In this document: positions 34,241 through 42,788 of the stretch, piece by piece | Position numbering within the stretch: position 1 is the first letter of the stretch | Layout of the letters: each line of letters begins with the position of its first letter | From: Parafrankia irregularis | Lineage (GTDB): Bacteria > Actinomycetota > Actinomycetes > Frankiales > Frankiaceae | Direction of reading: 5' to 3' | NCBI RefSeq assembly: GCF_001536285.1 | Contig: NZ_FAOZ01000001.1 | Span: 1-64,000, forward strand | Length of the DNA: 64,000 bases | The notes under the pieces: generated by a model | Databases searched by the model: none | Seen by the model: the letters and a program-made list of their open reading frames with translations, nothing else | What the model was told of the DNA's origin: nothing | Translations under genes and position numbers: made by a program

Positions 34241-34723
34241 TCAGCTCTCGTGGATCTGCTGAGTCAGGTAGTTCGTCGCGCCGAGCTGCTCGATGAGCGT
34301 GAGCTGGGCGTCCAGCCAGTCGATGTGCTCTTCTTCGGAGACCAGGATCTTCTCCAGCAGAACGGCCGATCCCACGTCGTTCTTCGAACGGCACAACGCG
34401 ATTCCGCCGCGGAGCAGTTCCACGGCCTCGTCCTCCTGCGAGCGGTCGGTCTCGAGCTGCTCGGGCACCGTCTCACCAATCCGCAGGGAGTGCAGCCGCT
34501 GCAGATTGGGTAGACCATCCAGATAGAGCACGCGCTCAATCAGAGCGTCTGCGTGTCGCATCTCGTCGATCGACTCGTGGTAGTAGTACTCCGCCATGCG
34601 CCGATAACCCCAGTTCCGCTGCATCCGGGAATGCAGGAAGTACTGGTTGATGGCTGTCAGTTCGTTCGTCAGTACCCGGTTCAACAGGTCGATGATGTCC
34701 TTGTCGCCACGCACCTTCGCCAT
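34241..34723 (-). CDS. bfr: Bacterioferritin
   Basis: This protein has 160 residues from ATG 34723; GTG 34732 would add three. It is a classic bacterioferritin with ferroxidase ligands in NELTAINQYFLHSRM and YYHESIDEMRHAD (which also contains the heme-ligand Met of the family), and SEEEHIDWLDAQL. It should form a 24-subunit cage storing iron as ferric mineral, with heme between subunit pairs. Two IdeR-like boxes lie about 220 bases upstream. In mycobacteria IdeR with iron activates bacterioferritin/ferritin genes through such sites, so iron-induced expression is inferred. Confidence 0.95.
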   Translation of the reverse strand: MAKVRGDKDIIDLLNRVLTNELTAINQYFLHSRMQRNWGYRRMAEYYYHESIDEMRHADALIERVLYLDGLPNLQRLHSLRIGETVPEQLETDRSQEDEAVELLRGGIALCRSKNDVGSAVLLEKILVSEEEHIDWLDAQLTLIEQLGATNYLTQQIHES

Positions 34724-34942
34724 CTCCCTCACTCGCCTCTCGCGTCAGCCGACCACGGACGACGCCCTCCCGGACGGCCGCGCCCGCGACCGCCCTGAAC
34801 GGACTACCTCGGCGTGCCCGGCACGGCAAGCCAGTTGGCCGCCGCCACCGCCCACCGCGCAATAGCCCAGGAAACAGGAAACCACACAGATGGGCGGAAC
34901 ACATAACGGCAGGAGAGCCGCGAAGGTCACATCGACACCCGT

Positions 34943-34981
34943 TTAGGCTAGCCTTTCCTCAGTTAGGGAAGGCTTCGCTGA
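34943..34981. promoter_or_regulatory. Tandem IdeR/DtxR-like iron boxes
   Basis: The box at 34943-34961 matches 14 of 19 positions of TTAGGTTAGGCTAACCTAA, and the box at 34963-34981 matches about 13. They overlap a 10-base inverted repeat AGCCTTTCCT/AGGGAAGGCT with one mismatch (34950-34959 and 34965-34974). Placed upstream of bacterioferritin, they fit an iron-regulated promoter. The gene-free stretch 34724-35321 shows nothing else. Confidence 0.55.
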
Positions 34982-35321
34982 CCGGTCCTGGCACACTGAA
35001 CCGAACGGGATTCACCACGCCCTCGGGGCGAAAACGGGCCACCGGCCCGACCGGGCCGATCTGTTGCCGGCCGCTCCCATAACGAGGACGTAAGCGTACG
35101 CAAGCGCCCTGTCGCGACATGGTCCAGCCGGGCCGGTTTCACGGGGCGCCAATTGCGGCACCCATCCGGAACCCGCGACGAGCGGTGCGCCCGGCCGCGA
35201 ACGCCAAGCGCACCTCAAGGCAGGTCACCGGACCCTGCGGGAGCGCGAAGAGTTACAGACATGCGACGCTCTGCGGGTAGCAGGTTCCCCGGAACCCCGT
35301 CGAGCAGGTGGAGTGGTCCCG

Positions 35322-36689
35322 ATGCAGCGCGGTACGAACATGGGTGGTGCCCTGTTCGTCTGCTGCGCGCTCGCCAACACCCTGGGCCTGCTGGGGCTGG
35401 TACGCGCCTTCGGCTACCCGTATCTGCTCAACGAGCCGGCCGAGGCGACCCTCGCGGACCTGGGCGCGCACCTGAGCACGCTCATCCCCTTCGCCGCACT
35501 CGCCGCGACCGCCGCATTCCTCCTTGTCCCCATGACGGCGAGACTCATCCGGCCCTCGCCGAGGGATCCGCTGCCCACACAGCCCGCCGACGGCGGCGCC
35601 GCCGTCGGCGGCTGGCAGACCGGTCCCCTCGACACCGGCCCGTCGAGCCCCGCCCACTCCACCCCCCACCTGGACGGCAGGCGGCGCACCCGCCGGCTGC
35701 TCCTGTGGGTCAGCCTGGCGACAAGCACGATGATGATCTTCGAGTGGTCGATCTGGCTGGTCGGGGTCCCCCTGCTCGCTCGCCCGACCGAGGTACCCGG
35801 GCGGATCCCCCCCGAGGTGATCACCTTCGACCTGCTGCGCGTCACGGCCGGCGTCGTGTCCGGGGAGACACTCGGAGCCCTCCTGCTCGCGGCCTGGACG
35901 ACACTCGTAGCCACCCATTTCGTCGACCCGATCTTCGACGGGTGGTGGCCATTCGGCCCGCTGCGCCCGATCGGGCGTGGCGTGACCCGCCACAGCGGCC
36001 CCTTCGGCCCTCTCATCGCGATCATCCGGGCCTGGGTCGACTCGCTTCGCGTGCGCGGCATGCTGTGGTCGCGTCCGGCTCTCGTGGGCGGCGGATTCGT
36101 CTGCGCCGCGCTGCTCGTCGGCGGTGCGGCGGCCACGGCGGGGCTGGTGCCCCTGGCACCGCTGCCGTTGTTCGCGCGGATGGTGTGGAGCCTGTGGCTG
36201 GCGGCGGTCGGTGTGGCGATCTGGATCGCCGGCACGCCTGCGCGCACCGTGGCCGTGCGGATGCGCAGACCCCGGCTGATCACACTGCGCCGCTCCCCGC
36301 AGTCCACCGGCCCGCACGCCAGCGACCGACCGTCCCACTTCGAGCGGCTTCCCTACCGGTTCGCCGCCTATGACGCGGCGCTGCGGCGAGGCCAGACCGG
36401 GCCCCGGCCACTGCGGCCCTCACCGGACGACCTCACGGCCGACGCCGTCACAGTGGCCGGCGACGAGGTCGTGCTGCAGATGCCGGCCCCACAGCCCGGC
36501 ACCGGCGGTCACCGTGCCCCGGCCGCCGCGTCCGAGACCGGCCGACAAGACGCCGATGCCGGCTCCGGGACAGGGGCTGGGGCTGGGGATGGGGCTGGGC
36601 GAGGTCAGGTCAACGCCGACCCCGGGAAGGACGTCGACCCGCCCACCGAGATCGTCGGCGCACAGGGAGACCACGACCGACCCGTCTGA
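35322..36689 (+). CDS. Hypothetical membrane protein, six predicted helices
   Basis: This protein has 455 residues from ATG 35322, which has GGTGGAG 8 bases upstream. Six hydrophobic segments are visible: two near the N-terminus (GALFVCCALANTLGLLGLV; LSTLIPFAALAATAAFLLV), then after a 45-residue Pro-rich loop LLLWVSLATSTMMIFEWSIWLVG and VSGETLGALLLAAWTTLVA, and two more at about 265-315. The last 140 residues are hydrophilic and end in a Gly/Ala/Asp-rich low-complexity tail (GTGAGAGDGAGRG). I recognise no family motif. It converges on the CoA-transferase gene across a palindrome-rich gap. Confidence 0.7.
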   Translation: MQRGTNMGGALFVCCALANTLGLLGLVRAFGYPYLLNEPAEATLADLGAHLSTLIPFAALAATAAFLLVPMTARLIRPSPRDPLPTQPADGGAAVGGWQTGPLDTGPSSPAHSTPHLDGRRRTRRLLLWVSLATSTMMIFEWSIWLVGVPLLARPTEVPGRIPPEVITFDLLRVTAGVVSGETLGALLLAAWTTLVATHFVDPIFDGWWPFGPLRPIGRGVTRHSGPFGPLIAIIRAWVDSLRVRGMLWSRPALVGGGFVCAALLVGGAAATAGLVPLAPLPLFARMVWSLWLAAVGVAIWIAGTPARTVAVRMRRPRLITLRRSPQSTGPHASDRPSHFERLPYRFAAYDAALRRGQTGPRPLRPSPDDLTADAVTVAGDEVVLQMPAPQPGTGGHRAPAAASETGRQDADAGSGTGAGAGDGAGRGQVNADPGKDVDPPTEIVGAQGDHDRPV

Positions 36690-36768
36690 TCACGACCGCC
36701 CCGTCTGAACAGCGCGTCGGGGAGCGCCGCCCGAGGCAGGCCCGGTCCGTCTGGCTGCCACTGCTGCC

Positions 36769-36792
36769 GACCAGGATCCGAGGATCGTGGTC
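36769..36792. repeat. Short imperfect palindrome of the dispersed repeat family
   Basis: GACCAGGATCC and GGATCGTGGTC form 11-base arms with one mismatch around GA. The words CGAGGATCGTGGTC recall the core of the 48-bp palindromes. It lies 68 bases upstream of the perfect palindrome in the gap 36690-36967, which holds no gene. Confidence 0.45.
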
Positions 36793-36859
36793 ACCTGGGA
36801 GCGCGTAGCGAAATGCCAGCCAATAGCGATAAACAGGCAGGCAGCCATTTGACAATCCA

Positions 36860-36909
36860 CAAGAAGTGCGGATTTTGGTTGCTGCAGCAACCAAAATCCG
36901 CACTTCTTG
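36860..36909. repeat. Perfect 50-bp palindrome (25-base arms, no loop)
   Basis: The two arms, 36860-36884 and 36885-36909, are perfectly complementary. The core GGATTTTGGTTG, the flanking AAGA/TCTT ends and the following TTGCCCG...GAAGCCCGAGG match the repeats at 14763-14905 and 47635-47681. It sits between the ends of two converging genes and could terminate transcription from both sides. Confidence 0.85.
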
Positions 36910-36967
36910 CCCGAAAGCAGACGGCGGCAATGGAAGCCCGAGGCTCGGGATTCAGCGACCGGCGGCT

Positions 36968-38494
36968 TCAGCCGCGCAGCTGTGGAGGCCGCGGGGCACG
37001 CACCGGAGCCTCCTGGCCGGCCTGATGCACCGTCCAGCCGAGCTCATCCGAGCCGGTTACCGCCCACGGCGGTTCGCCCTGCTCATGGGCTCCTCTCCCT
37101 CGGCTCCCGCCGCCCCCACCGCGCACACCGCTGCGCGGGCCGGCGACGAACGCCGCGACGTCACGCATCGCCACGTCCACCAGCGCTCCCCGGCCACCGG
37201 CCCGGCAGAGCGCGACCGCCAACGCACCGAAGAGTCCGGCCAGCGGATCCGCGATCGCGTCGCCGCAGAAGACCGGCACCGGACCACCCCGCGCCGCCTG
37301 GTCCCAGGCCACCAGGCCCCCGCCCACCGCCGCGTCATCGCCGAAGGCGACCGGCCCCGCGCCGTCGGCCTGCGCGGCGACACGCCGCCCGTACCCGGTG
37401 ATGCTCAGCCAGACCCGCCCGGGTCGGGCCGCCACCCAGGCCTGCGCGTCCAGCCCGAGCTGGGCCAGCGCACGTGGCCGGGACCCCTCGATGACGACAT
37501 CCGCCTGCTCGACCAGGTCACGCAGGGCCGCGCGCCCGGCCGGCTCGTGGAAGTCGAAACGGGTTTCGTCCTGGCCCGTGTGCAGCCACCGGTAGAAGTC
37601 CGGATCACCGCGGCGTGCCCCGTCCGGGCGGTGCACGCTCTCGACTTTGATCACCCGCAGGCCCAGCTGCCCCAGCAGTCGCGCGGCCAGTGGACCGGCC
37701 CACAGCGACGACAGGTCGACCACGAGCGGGGCGGGAGCCGACGTCGGCCCAGGCGACTCGGGTGGGCCGGGCGGCGCCGGACGGCGCCCGGTCGCTCCAC
37801 CGGACACTCGGACCACCGCGAAACCGGACCCGGGATCGAGGCCGCCAGCGTCAGCACCGCCAGCACCAGCACCGCCAGCACCAGCACCAGCGGCGGCGGC
37901 GGCAGGCAACGGTGCCACCGGCAGGCCCAGCAACCAGGCACGCTCCACCAGGTCACGGCTGCGCCACCGCGGCAAAGCCGCGGCCAGCGCGTCCCAGACG
38001 TCATCCGTGATCTCGGCACCGAGCAGTGCGGGGACTGCGTCGACATCGTCCGGGCGAGCGAGGTTGACCGCCACCCAGCCGTCGGCGGCCCGCATCAACC
38101 GGCAGCTGCCATTCGCGGAGACAGTGCCGCCACGACGCAGGCCGAGCAGGGCGGCCCGACCGCCGAGGATCTCCGCGACATCGGCGAACACCGGCGAACC
38201 CAGCCGGGTCGACACGGCTGTCAGCAGCTGGGCGGCGGCACGGGCACGGTCGAGCACCGGGGCTGCCGGGACGACCGGTGGCCGCCCCGGTTGGCCGGTG
38301 AGAGCCATCAGCCCGGACTCCGCCCAGTCCAGGGCACTGTGCGTCGGCGTCGGCGTCGGCGTCACCAGCATCGGCATCGGCCGACTCCCGGGGCCGCCAC
38401 CGCCACCGGTCGTGGCCTCCTCCGGCACGGGAAGGCCCGCGGCGCGCAGGGCGTCGCCGAGCTCGACCAGTGCCCACGGGGCTGCCGCCACCAC
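36968..38494 (-). CDS. CaiB/BaiF-type CoA-transferase with rearranged domain order
   Basis: This protein has about 508 residues from GTG 38494; nearby GTGs make the start uncertain. The family's segments occur in an unusual order. Residues about 55-197 carry what is normally the middle and C-terminal part (SGLMALTGQPG, then CRLMRAADGWVAVNLARP). After a Gly/Ala linker of about 60 residues, 258-450 carries the N-terminal Rossmann half (VVDLSSLWAGPLAARLLGQ, VIKVE, ADVVIEGSRPRAL, SITGYG), ending with ALVDVAMRD, whose Asp445 aligns with the family nucleophile. Family III enzymes move CoA between acids as an interlocked dimer. Either a permutation or a trimmed tandem duplication is possible. It follows AIM24 by 28 bases. 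Confidence 0.75.
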   Translation of the reverse strand: MVAAAPWALVELGDALRAAGLPVPEEATTGGGGGPGSRPMPMLVTPTPTPTHSALDWAESGLMALTGQPGRPPVVPAAPVLDRARAAAQLLTAVSTRLGSPVFADVAEILGGRAALLGLRRGGTVSANGSCRLMRAADGWVAVNLARPDDVDAVPALLGAEITDDVWDALAAALPRWRSRDLVERAWLLGLPVAPLPAAAAAGAGAGGAGAGGADAGGLDPGSGFAVVRVSGGATGRRPAPPGPPESPGPTSAPAPLVVDLSSLWAGPLAARLLGQLGLRVIKVESVHRPDGARRGDPDFYRWLHTGQDETRFDFHEPAGRAALRDLVEQADVVIEGSRPRALAQLGLDAQAWVAARPGRVWLSITGYGRRVAAQADGAGPVAFGDDAAVGGGLVAWDQAARGGPVPVFCGDAIADPLAGLFGALAVALCRAGGRGALVDVAMRDVAAFVAGPRSGVRGGGGGSRGRGAHEQGEPPWAVTGSDELGWTVHQAGQEAPVRAPRPPQLRG

Positions 38495-38522
38495 CGCAGG
38501 CCCCGTCCGCGAAGGGCGGCCG

Positions 38523-39212
38523 TCAGCCGCTCGGTTCGGCACCACGGGCCGGAATCTCACCACACTGGACCACCACGAAACCACCCCGCCCGGTGTACTC
38601 GATCTGCGCAAGCTCCCCGGACGAGCGGCCGAACAGATTTCCGATCTTGAAGGAGGACACGACCCGGGTACGTACGCCTGCAGTCCAGGCGACGGCCGCG
38701 TCCCGGTCGACACACACGGGCTCGTCGGTCGACAGCACCAGCGGGCTGCCCAGGCACAGCACCGCCACGCCTCCGGTGCCCGAAACCTCGGTGTTGAACA
38801 CGCCTCCCGCGATCATCGCGCCGACACCCCCCGACGTCGTAGTGATCTTGTAGCGGATGCCGGACTCCAGGGCAAGCAGACTGCGGCCGTTCACGGTCAG
38901 GCGGTCGTTGTCCAGGTGAAAGATCGAGATGTGGCTTCCGGACTCGGCGAACCAGGCCGTGCCACGACCCTTGACCCGCATCAGGTCCTGGCCCTCGCCG
39001 GTCACCGCACGCCGGAGGTAGCCGCCGACGCCCTGGCCCTTGTAGGCGAAATCGATCTGGCCGCGGTAGGCGACCATCGACCCCTGCTTCGCGTACATCT
39101 CGCCACCGTCGAGGCGAACCCGCAGCATCCGGTCGCCCGATTCCAGGCCGAACGGCTGCCCACCGTCATTTCCTGCCGCATGCTGCCCGAGTGGTTGATT
39201 CACGGACACCAT
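38523..39212 (-). CDS. AIM24 family protein
   Basis: This 229-residue protein of the AIM24/TIGR00266 family is a beta-rich fold with Gly-rich turns: GGEMYAKQGSMVAYRGQIDF, GEGQDLMRVKGRGTAWFAESG, and a C-terminal GELAQIEYTGRGGFVVVQ. Bacterial members have no defined role; the yeast namesake is linked to mitochondrial inner-membrane organisation. ATG 39212 follows GGAAAAGG. It is upstream of the CoA-transferase gene on the same strand and probably in one operon with it. Confidence 0.88.
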   Translation of the reverse strand: MVSVNQPLGQHAAGNDGGQPFGLESGDRMLRVRLDGGEMYAKQGSMVAYRGQIDFAYKGQGVGGYLRRAVTGEGQDLMRVKGRGTAWFAESGSHISIFHLDNDRLTVNGRSLLALESGIRYKITTTSGGVGAMIAGGVFNTEVSGTGGVAVLCLGSPLVLSTDEPVCVDRDAAVAWTAGVRTRVVSSFKIGNLFGRSSGELAQIEYTGRGGFVVVQCGEIPARGAEPSG

Positions 39213-39276
39213 TGAGCCTTTTCCATCTCACGTTTGTCGAGTGCCGCGGCCACCGGCCAGACAGCGCGAGCCGCGG

Positions 39277-39987
39277 TCAGCTCCGGCGGTGGATGCTGAC
39301 CGCGTAGCCGTCACCCGGTGTGCTCGGCGCGCCTTCCCAGGTGGCGAGGCGGCGTTCCAGGGCCAGCCCCGCCTGTGCGCACCACGAGTCGTACTCGGCG
39401 AGCCCGAAGGGCGCCTGGAGCAGTGGAAGGTGCGCGGCGTCCAGACCGAACCCGGCCACAAGCAGACCACCAGGCCGCAGCCGCTCCGCGAGGGCCCGCA
39501 CCACACGCGCCTCGGAGCCCTCGGCCAGGAGCGGTATGACATTCCCCGCGGCGACGACCAGGTCGAACTGGCCATCCAGATCCGCGAGGTCCACGAGGTC
39601 GGCGAGGACCCACGTGACGGAGTCGGAGGCTGCCCGCGCCCGCGCCAGCATCGACGGGTCGACGTCGACGCCGGTGCAGGCATAGCCCAGTTCGGCCAGG
39701 CGGATCGCCACCCGCCCGGTACCGCATCCGGCGTCGAGGATTCGTCCGCCCGGCGGGACCAGGGCCGCGCAGAGAGCAGCCTCGCCGTGCACATCCATCC
39801 CAGCAGCGGCCAGTTCGGCGAACCGCCGCTCATAACGCTCGCCCAGGCCGCCGGAGGCCGCGGCGGACCGGTGGTCATTCGTTCCGCTGGTTCCGCCCGT
39901 TGCGTGCAGGCTGGCCCAGCGGCTGGGCCGCCCGCCGGGACCGAGTTCGGGCCCACCCGCGCCGTCAACGGCGGCGGTGTCACTCAT
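39277..39987 (-). CDS. SAM-dependent class I methyltransferase
   Basis: This protein has 236 residues from ATG 39987. The SAM-binding motif I is ILDAGCGTGRVAIRLAE, motif II GVDVDPSMLARAR, and motif IV FDLVVAAGNVIPLL. The first 40 residues are Gly/Ser-rich and may not all be translated. It is a small-molecule type methyltransferase of unknown substrate. It is followed on the same strand by AIM24 after 64 bases. Confidence 0.85.
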   Translation of the reverse strand: MSDTAAVDGAGGPELGPGGRPSRWASLHATGGTSGTNDHRSAAASGGLGERYERRFAELAAAGMDVHGEAALCAALVPPGGRILDAGCGTGRVAIRLAELGYACTGVDVDPSMLARARAASDSVTWVLADLVDLADLDGQFDLVVAAGNVIPLLAEGSEARVVRALAERLRPGGLLVAGFGLDAAHLPLLQAPFGLAEYDSWCAQAGLALERRLATWEGAPSTPGDGYAVSIHRRS

Positions 39988-40108
39988 CGCCACGCCCCAC
40001 GGCCGCCCGCCGCGCCGGCGAGGCCCGGCCCGCTCACCAGGCCGGGCGCGCCGGCCAAACCCTGAACCACCACCGGCCGAGGCTATCGGAGCCGCTGGGA
40101 AGCCGGTG

Positions 40109-40546
40109 TTACACCGCCGCTCCGTGCCATGCCGGCACCCGGTCGGTGAGCCAGCCCTCGATCACCGCACGCAGACTGGCCGGACGCAGATCGAGCCCGT
40201 GCAGGCTGCTGAGCGTGACCGCGGTCAGGTCGACGTCGAACTCCCAGCTGCCGATCTGCGCGCCCCACGGCAGGTCCGCCGCGAACAGCACGTTGATCTC
40301 CTGGTAGCGCACGCCCTTCTCGACGTACACATGCTCGGCGCAGCCGATGAACTCCAGGTCGGCGACCTCGAATCCGGCCTGTTCGCGGGTTTCCCGCCGC
40401 AGCGCGGCCTCCACGGTCTCGCCGGGGTCCACGTTCCCGCCGGGCAGGTAGAACCAGGACTGCCCGCGGCGGTTCGCCAGCAGGACACGATCTTGCCGGA
40501 GGAACAGCACCCGGGCGCTGATCTCGACAGGGGCAGCGGCGGTCAT
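40109..40546 (-). CDS. Nudix hydrolase
   Basis: This 145-residue Nudix hydrolase has its box at about 37-59 (GNVDPGETVEAALRRETREQ). It keeps RE (51-52) and Glu55, but the second Glu of the usual EE is Gln56. That residue is a metal ligand in many members, so activity may be reduced or metal use altered. ATG 40546 has GGAG 6 bases upstream. It lies 93 bases after the Nudix-TerB fusion gene, so two Nudix-fold proteins are neighbours. The substrate, some nucleoside diphosphate derivative, is unknown. Confidence 0.88.
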   Translation of the reverse strand: MTAAAPVEISARVLFLRQDRVLLANRRGQSWFYLPGGNVDPGETVEAALRRETREQAGFEVADLEFIGCAEHVYVEKGVRYQEINVLFAADLPWGAQIGSWEFDVDLTAVTLSSLHGLDLRPASLRAVIEGWLTDRVPAWHGAAV

Positions 40547-40639
40547 GAACGCTCCAGGAGGGCTAGACACATCGGTGCGGATCCGAGCAGGGGGTGGGCC
40601 TCGGCGGCCGGCGGCCGGCGGAGGCTGCGGCGGCGGCGG

Positions 40640-41611
40640 TCAGTCGCCACGGGTGGCCGGCAGCGAGGCCGGGGCGAACTCCGCGGGATCGAGCCCGAGA
40701 ACGTTCACCGCGTCCAGTACCACTGCCTGCTCACTGACGACGAACTCACCATCGACCCGGCCGATGACCTCTCCCAGCGCGATCACCGCCGCCGCTTCGG
40801 CCGGCCGGTTCCGGACCTTCGCGATCTCGGCCAGTGCGGTCGCGCGACCCTGCGTCGGATCGCTGACGAGCCGGGTGAGGTGGGCGTCGAACAGCGCCTC
40901 CAGTTCGTCCGGGGCGAAGTGCGACATCACCGGATCGCTGGCGACGAAGGCACGCAGCCCCTCGCGCTCGGCCGGATCCACCCGGCCGTCGGCGGCCGTC
41001 ACCAGCGCGCACATCGCCACGGCCGCGTCGCGGAAGGCGTTGCCGCGCAGTTCCTCGCGCCTGGCGGCGAGCTGCGCCTTCAGCGACGCGACGCTCAGCC
41101 GGCGGCCGAGGCGTCCGACGTCCCCGACACCGGACGCCATCCCGCGCCACAGCGGCCACTCGTCCAGCACCCACCGCCGCACCGCCGTGGCAACCGGAAG
41201 CGGACGGAGTCGGGTCGCGACGAGCAGGCCCGCGTCGACCAGGACCAGGTCGCGCCCCTGCCAGGTGGGCGGGACGGGCGCCCCGTCGGACCAGTCGGCG
41301 GCGAACAGGATGGTCAGGGTGTGCGCGACCTGCGGGGCGGCGGCGTTGCCGAGCGCGTCGCCGGCGTGTTCGGTGGCACCGAGAAAACGCCAGCCGCCCG
41401 ACTGCCCCACGGCCGCCGGGCCGCCGAGGACGACACCTCCGGCAAGGCCGGCCAGTGCACGGGCCAACGCACGTTCGGTGTTCTCTCCCGGCGGCACCGG
41501 GCCGCCGGGCAGCTCATGCCAGTCGTCACCCGGTGAGCGGGCCAGCAGGACGCTGTCACCAACCCGGACAAGCAGGCGAGCCTCAAGCCGGATCAGGGCA
41601 GGCGGGGACAT
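40640..41611 (-). CDS. Inactive Nudix fold fused to TerB domain
   Basis: This protein has 323 residues. Residues about 1-150 keep the Nudix framework (ARLLVRVGDSVLLARSPGDDWHELPGG), but the box reads GPVPPGENTERALARALAGLAGG. The REUXEE glutamates are replaced by Ala, Gly and Leu, so hydrolysis is unlikely. Residues about 175-310 form a TerB-like helical domain with acidic metal-binding patches (VTAADGRVDPAEREGLRAF; GRVDGEFVVSEQAVVLDAV). TerB domains occur in tellurite and stress systems and bind metal ions. The fusion suggests a nucleotide- or ADP-ribose-like ligand sensor coupled to TerB. That is inference. Confidence 0.8.
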   Translation of the reverse strand: MSPPALIRLEARLLVRVGDSVLLARSPGDDWHELPGGPVPPGENTERALARALAGLAGGVVLGGPAAVGQSGGWRFLGATEHAGDALGNAAAPQVAHTLTILFAADWSDGAPVPPTWQGRDLVLVDAGLLVATRLRPLPVATAVRRWVLDEWPLWRGMASGVGDVGRLGRRLSVASLKAQLAARREELRGNAFRDAAVAMCALVTAADGRVDPAEREGLRAFVASDPVMSHFAPDELEALFDAHLTRLVSDPTQGRATALAEIAKVRNRPAEAAAVIALGEVIGRVDGEFVVSEQAVVLDAVNVLGLDPAEFAPASLPATRGD

Positions 41612-41810
41612 CGCGGAGTACCTCCCGACGGGGGCGAGGACGAGGAGTCACGGTGTCCGTTCGGAGTGTCCGTTCGGACGACGCGCGTCCTACATCATCC
41701 CCCAGACGGGGGAGGGCCGGGCAGCGCACCGCCTACCCGCGCCCGGGCCGATGTGGTCCGGTCGGCGACATCCGTCCGAAGGCGCCGCCTCACCCGCTGT
41801 GGACGCCGCC

Positions 41811-42566
41811 CTACCTGCGGTAGGAGACGTAGACCCGGGCTCGGTATCCCGTCGCGGCCAGCCGGCGGTGCTCACGGCGCGGGGTGCCACGCACCGTCTG
41901 GAACTCGAAGCTGTCCGGGTGGCGCCCAGCCCGCACGGCGAGCCGGGTGGTCAGCGCCATCAGCCGCAGGTCCTGGGTAGCGATCATCGGATAGCCCGGC
42001 CCGGCCATGAGAATCCCCAGGCAGGCCGCGAACCCACGGCGCTGGTCATGAAATGTGGGATCCGCCGACGCCGCCGACCGCCGGACCAGGTGCCAGCCGG
42101 GCCGCAGCCGCAGCCGCACCCGGGCGCCCGACCGGGCCAGCTCCCGGCAGTCGGCCGGGGTGCGGCGCAGGTCGGCGCGCAGCGTCACCCCGGTCGTCGG
42201 CGCCACACGGCGCAGGTCTCCCAGGGCTCCCAGAACCTCGTCCACCGAAGCCGGATCATCGGTGTGGCCGTCGGTCGCCAGCGTGACGGTCGAGCCGACG
42301 GCCCCGGCCCGGGCACAGATCTCGGCGGCGTTGTCACGGGCCCTCTTCTCGCCGTCGTGCGGGATCTCCCACCCGATCGCGGGAAGCCGCAGACAGATGT
42401 CGAGATCCTCGGCGATACCCGCGCGATCGGCGAGGTCGAGCAGGGTCAGATACGCCCTGGTGGCGGCGTCGGCGGCAGCGCTGTCCGCCGCGGCCGGGCC
42501 GAGCCGGTCGATGGTCGCCAGAATCCGGTCGTCGGCCGCCAGCGCGGCGCGCGTGAGCGCGTCCAT
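41811..42566 (-). CDS. Divergent proline dehydrogenase-like protein
   Basis: This protein has 251 residues from ATG 42566. The frame runs far upstream, but without typical content. The C-terminal block SFEFQTVRGTPRREHRRLAATGYRARVYV and PGYPMIATQDLRLMALT match the proline dehydrogenase TIM barrel. The earlier family motif VRLxKGAY is altered to VRLRLRPGW, losing a conserved Lys. Proline dehydrogenase uses FAD to oxidise proline to pyrroline-5-carboxylate. Here the changes make catalysis doubtful, and no pyrroline-5-carboxylate dehydrogenase lies nearby. It is divergent from the PhoD-like gene. Confidence 0.7.
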   Translation of the reverse strand: MDALTRAALAADDRILATIDRLGPAAADSAAADAATRAYLTLLDLADRAGIAEDLDICLRLPAIGWEIPHDGEKRARDNAAEICARAGAVGSTVTLATDGHTDDPASVDEVLGALGDLRRVAPTTGVTLRADLRRTPADCRELARSGARVRLRLRPGWHLVRRSAASADPTFHDQRRGFAACLGILMAGPGYPMIATQDLRLMALTTRLAVRAGRHPDSFEFQTVRGTPRREHRRLAATGYRARVYVSYRR

Positions 42567-42788
42567 CGGGCCGCCACCGACGGACGATCGAGACTGCCTG
42601 GACACATAAAGTAGCCTCACGTAGCGGCTCGGCGGTGTCCAACCGACAGTCACCTCGCTGTCAGCGGGGCGGGTCGGCCCCAGCCGGCCGCGGGAGCCGC
42701 TCCTTCGCCTCCCCGCACGCCCCCGCTCGGGCGGCGCCGGCAGAAACAGGTACCAACAGATGATCGCCACGATGGGACGGCGGACCCG

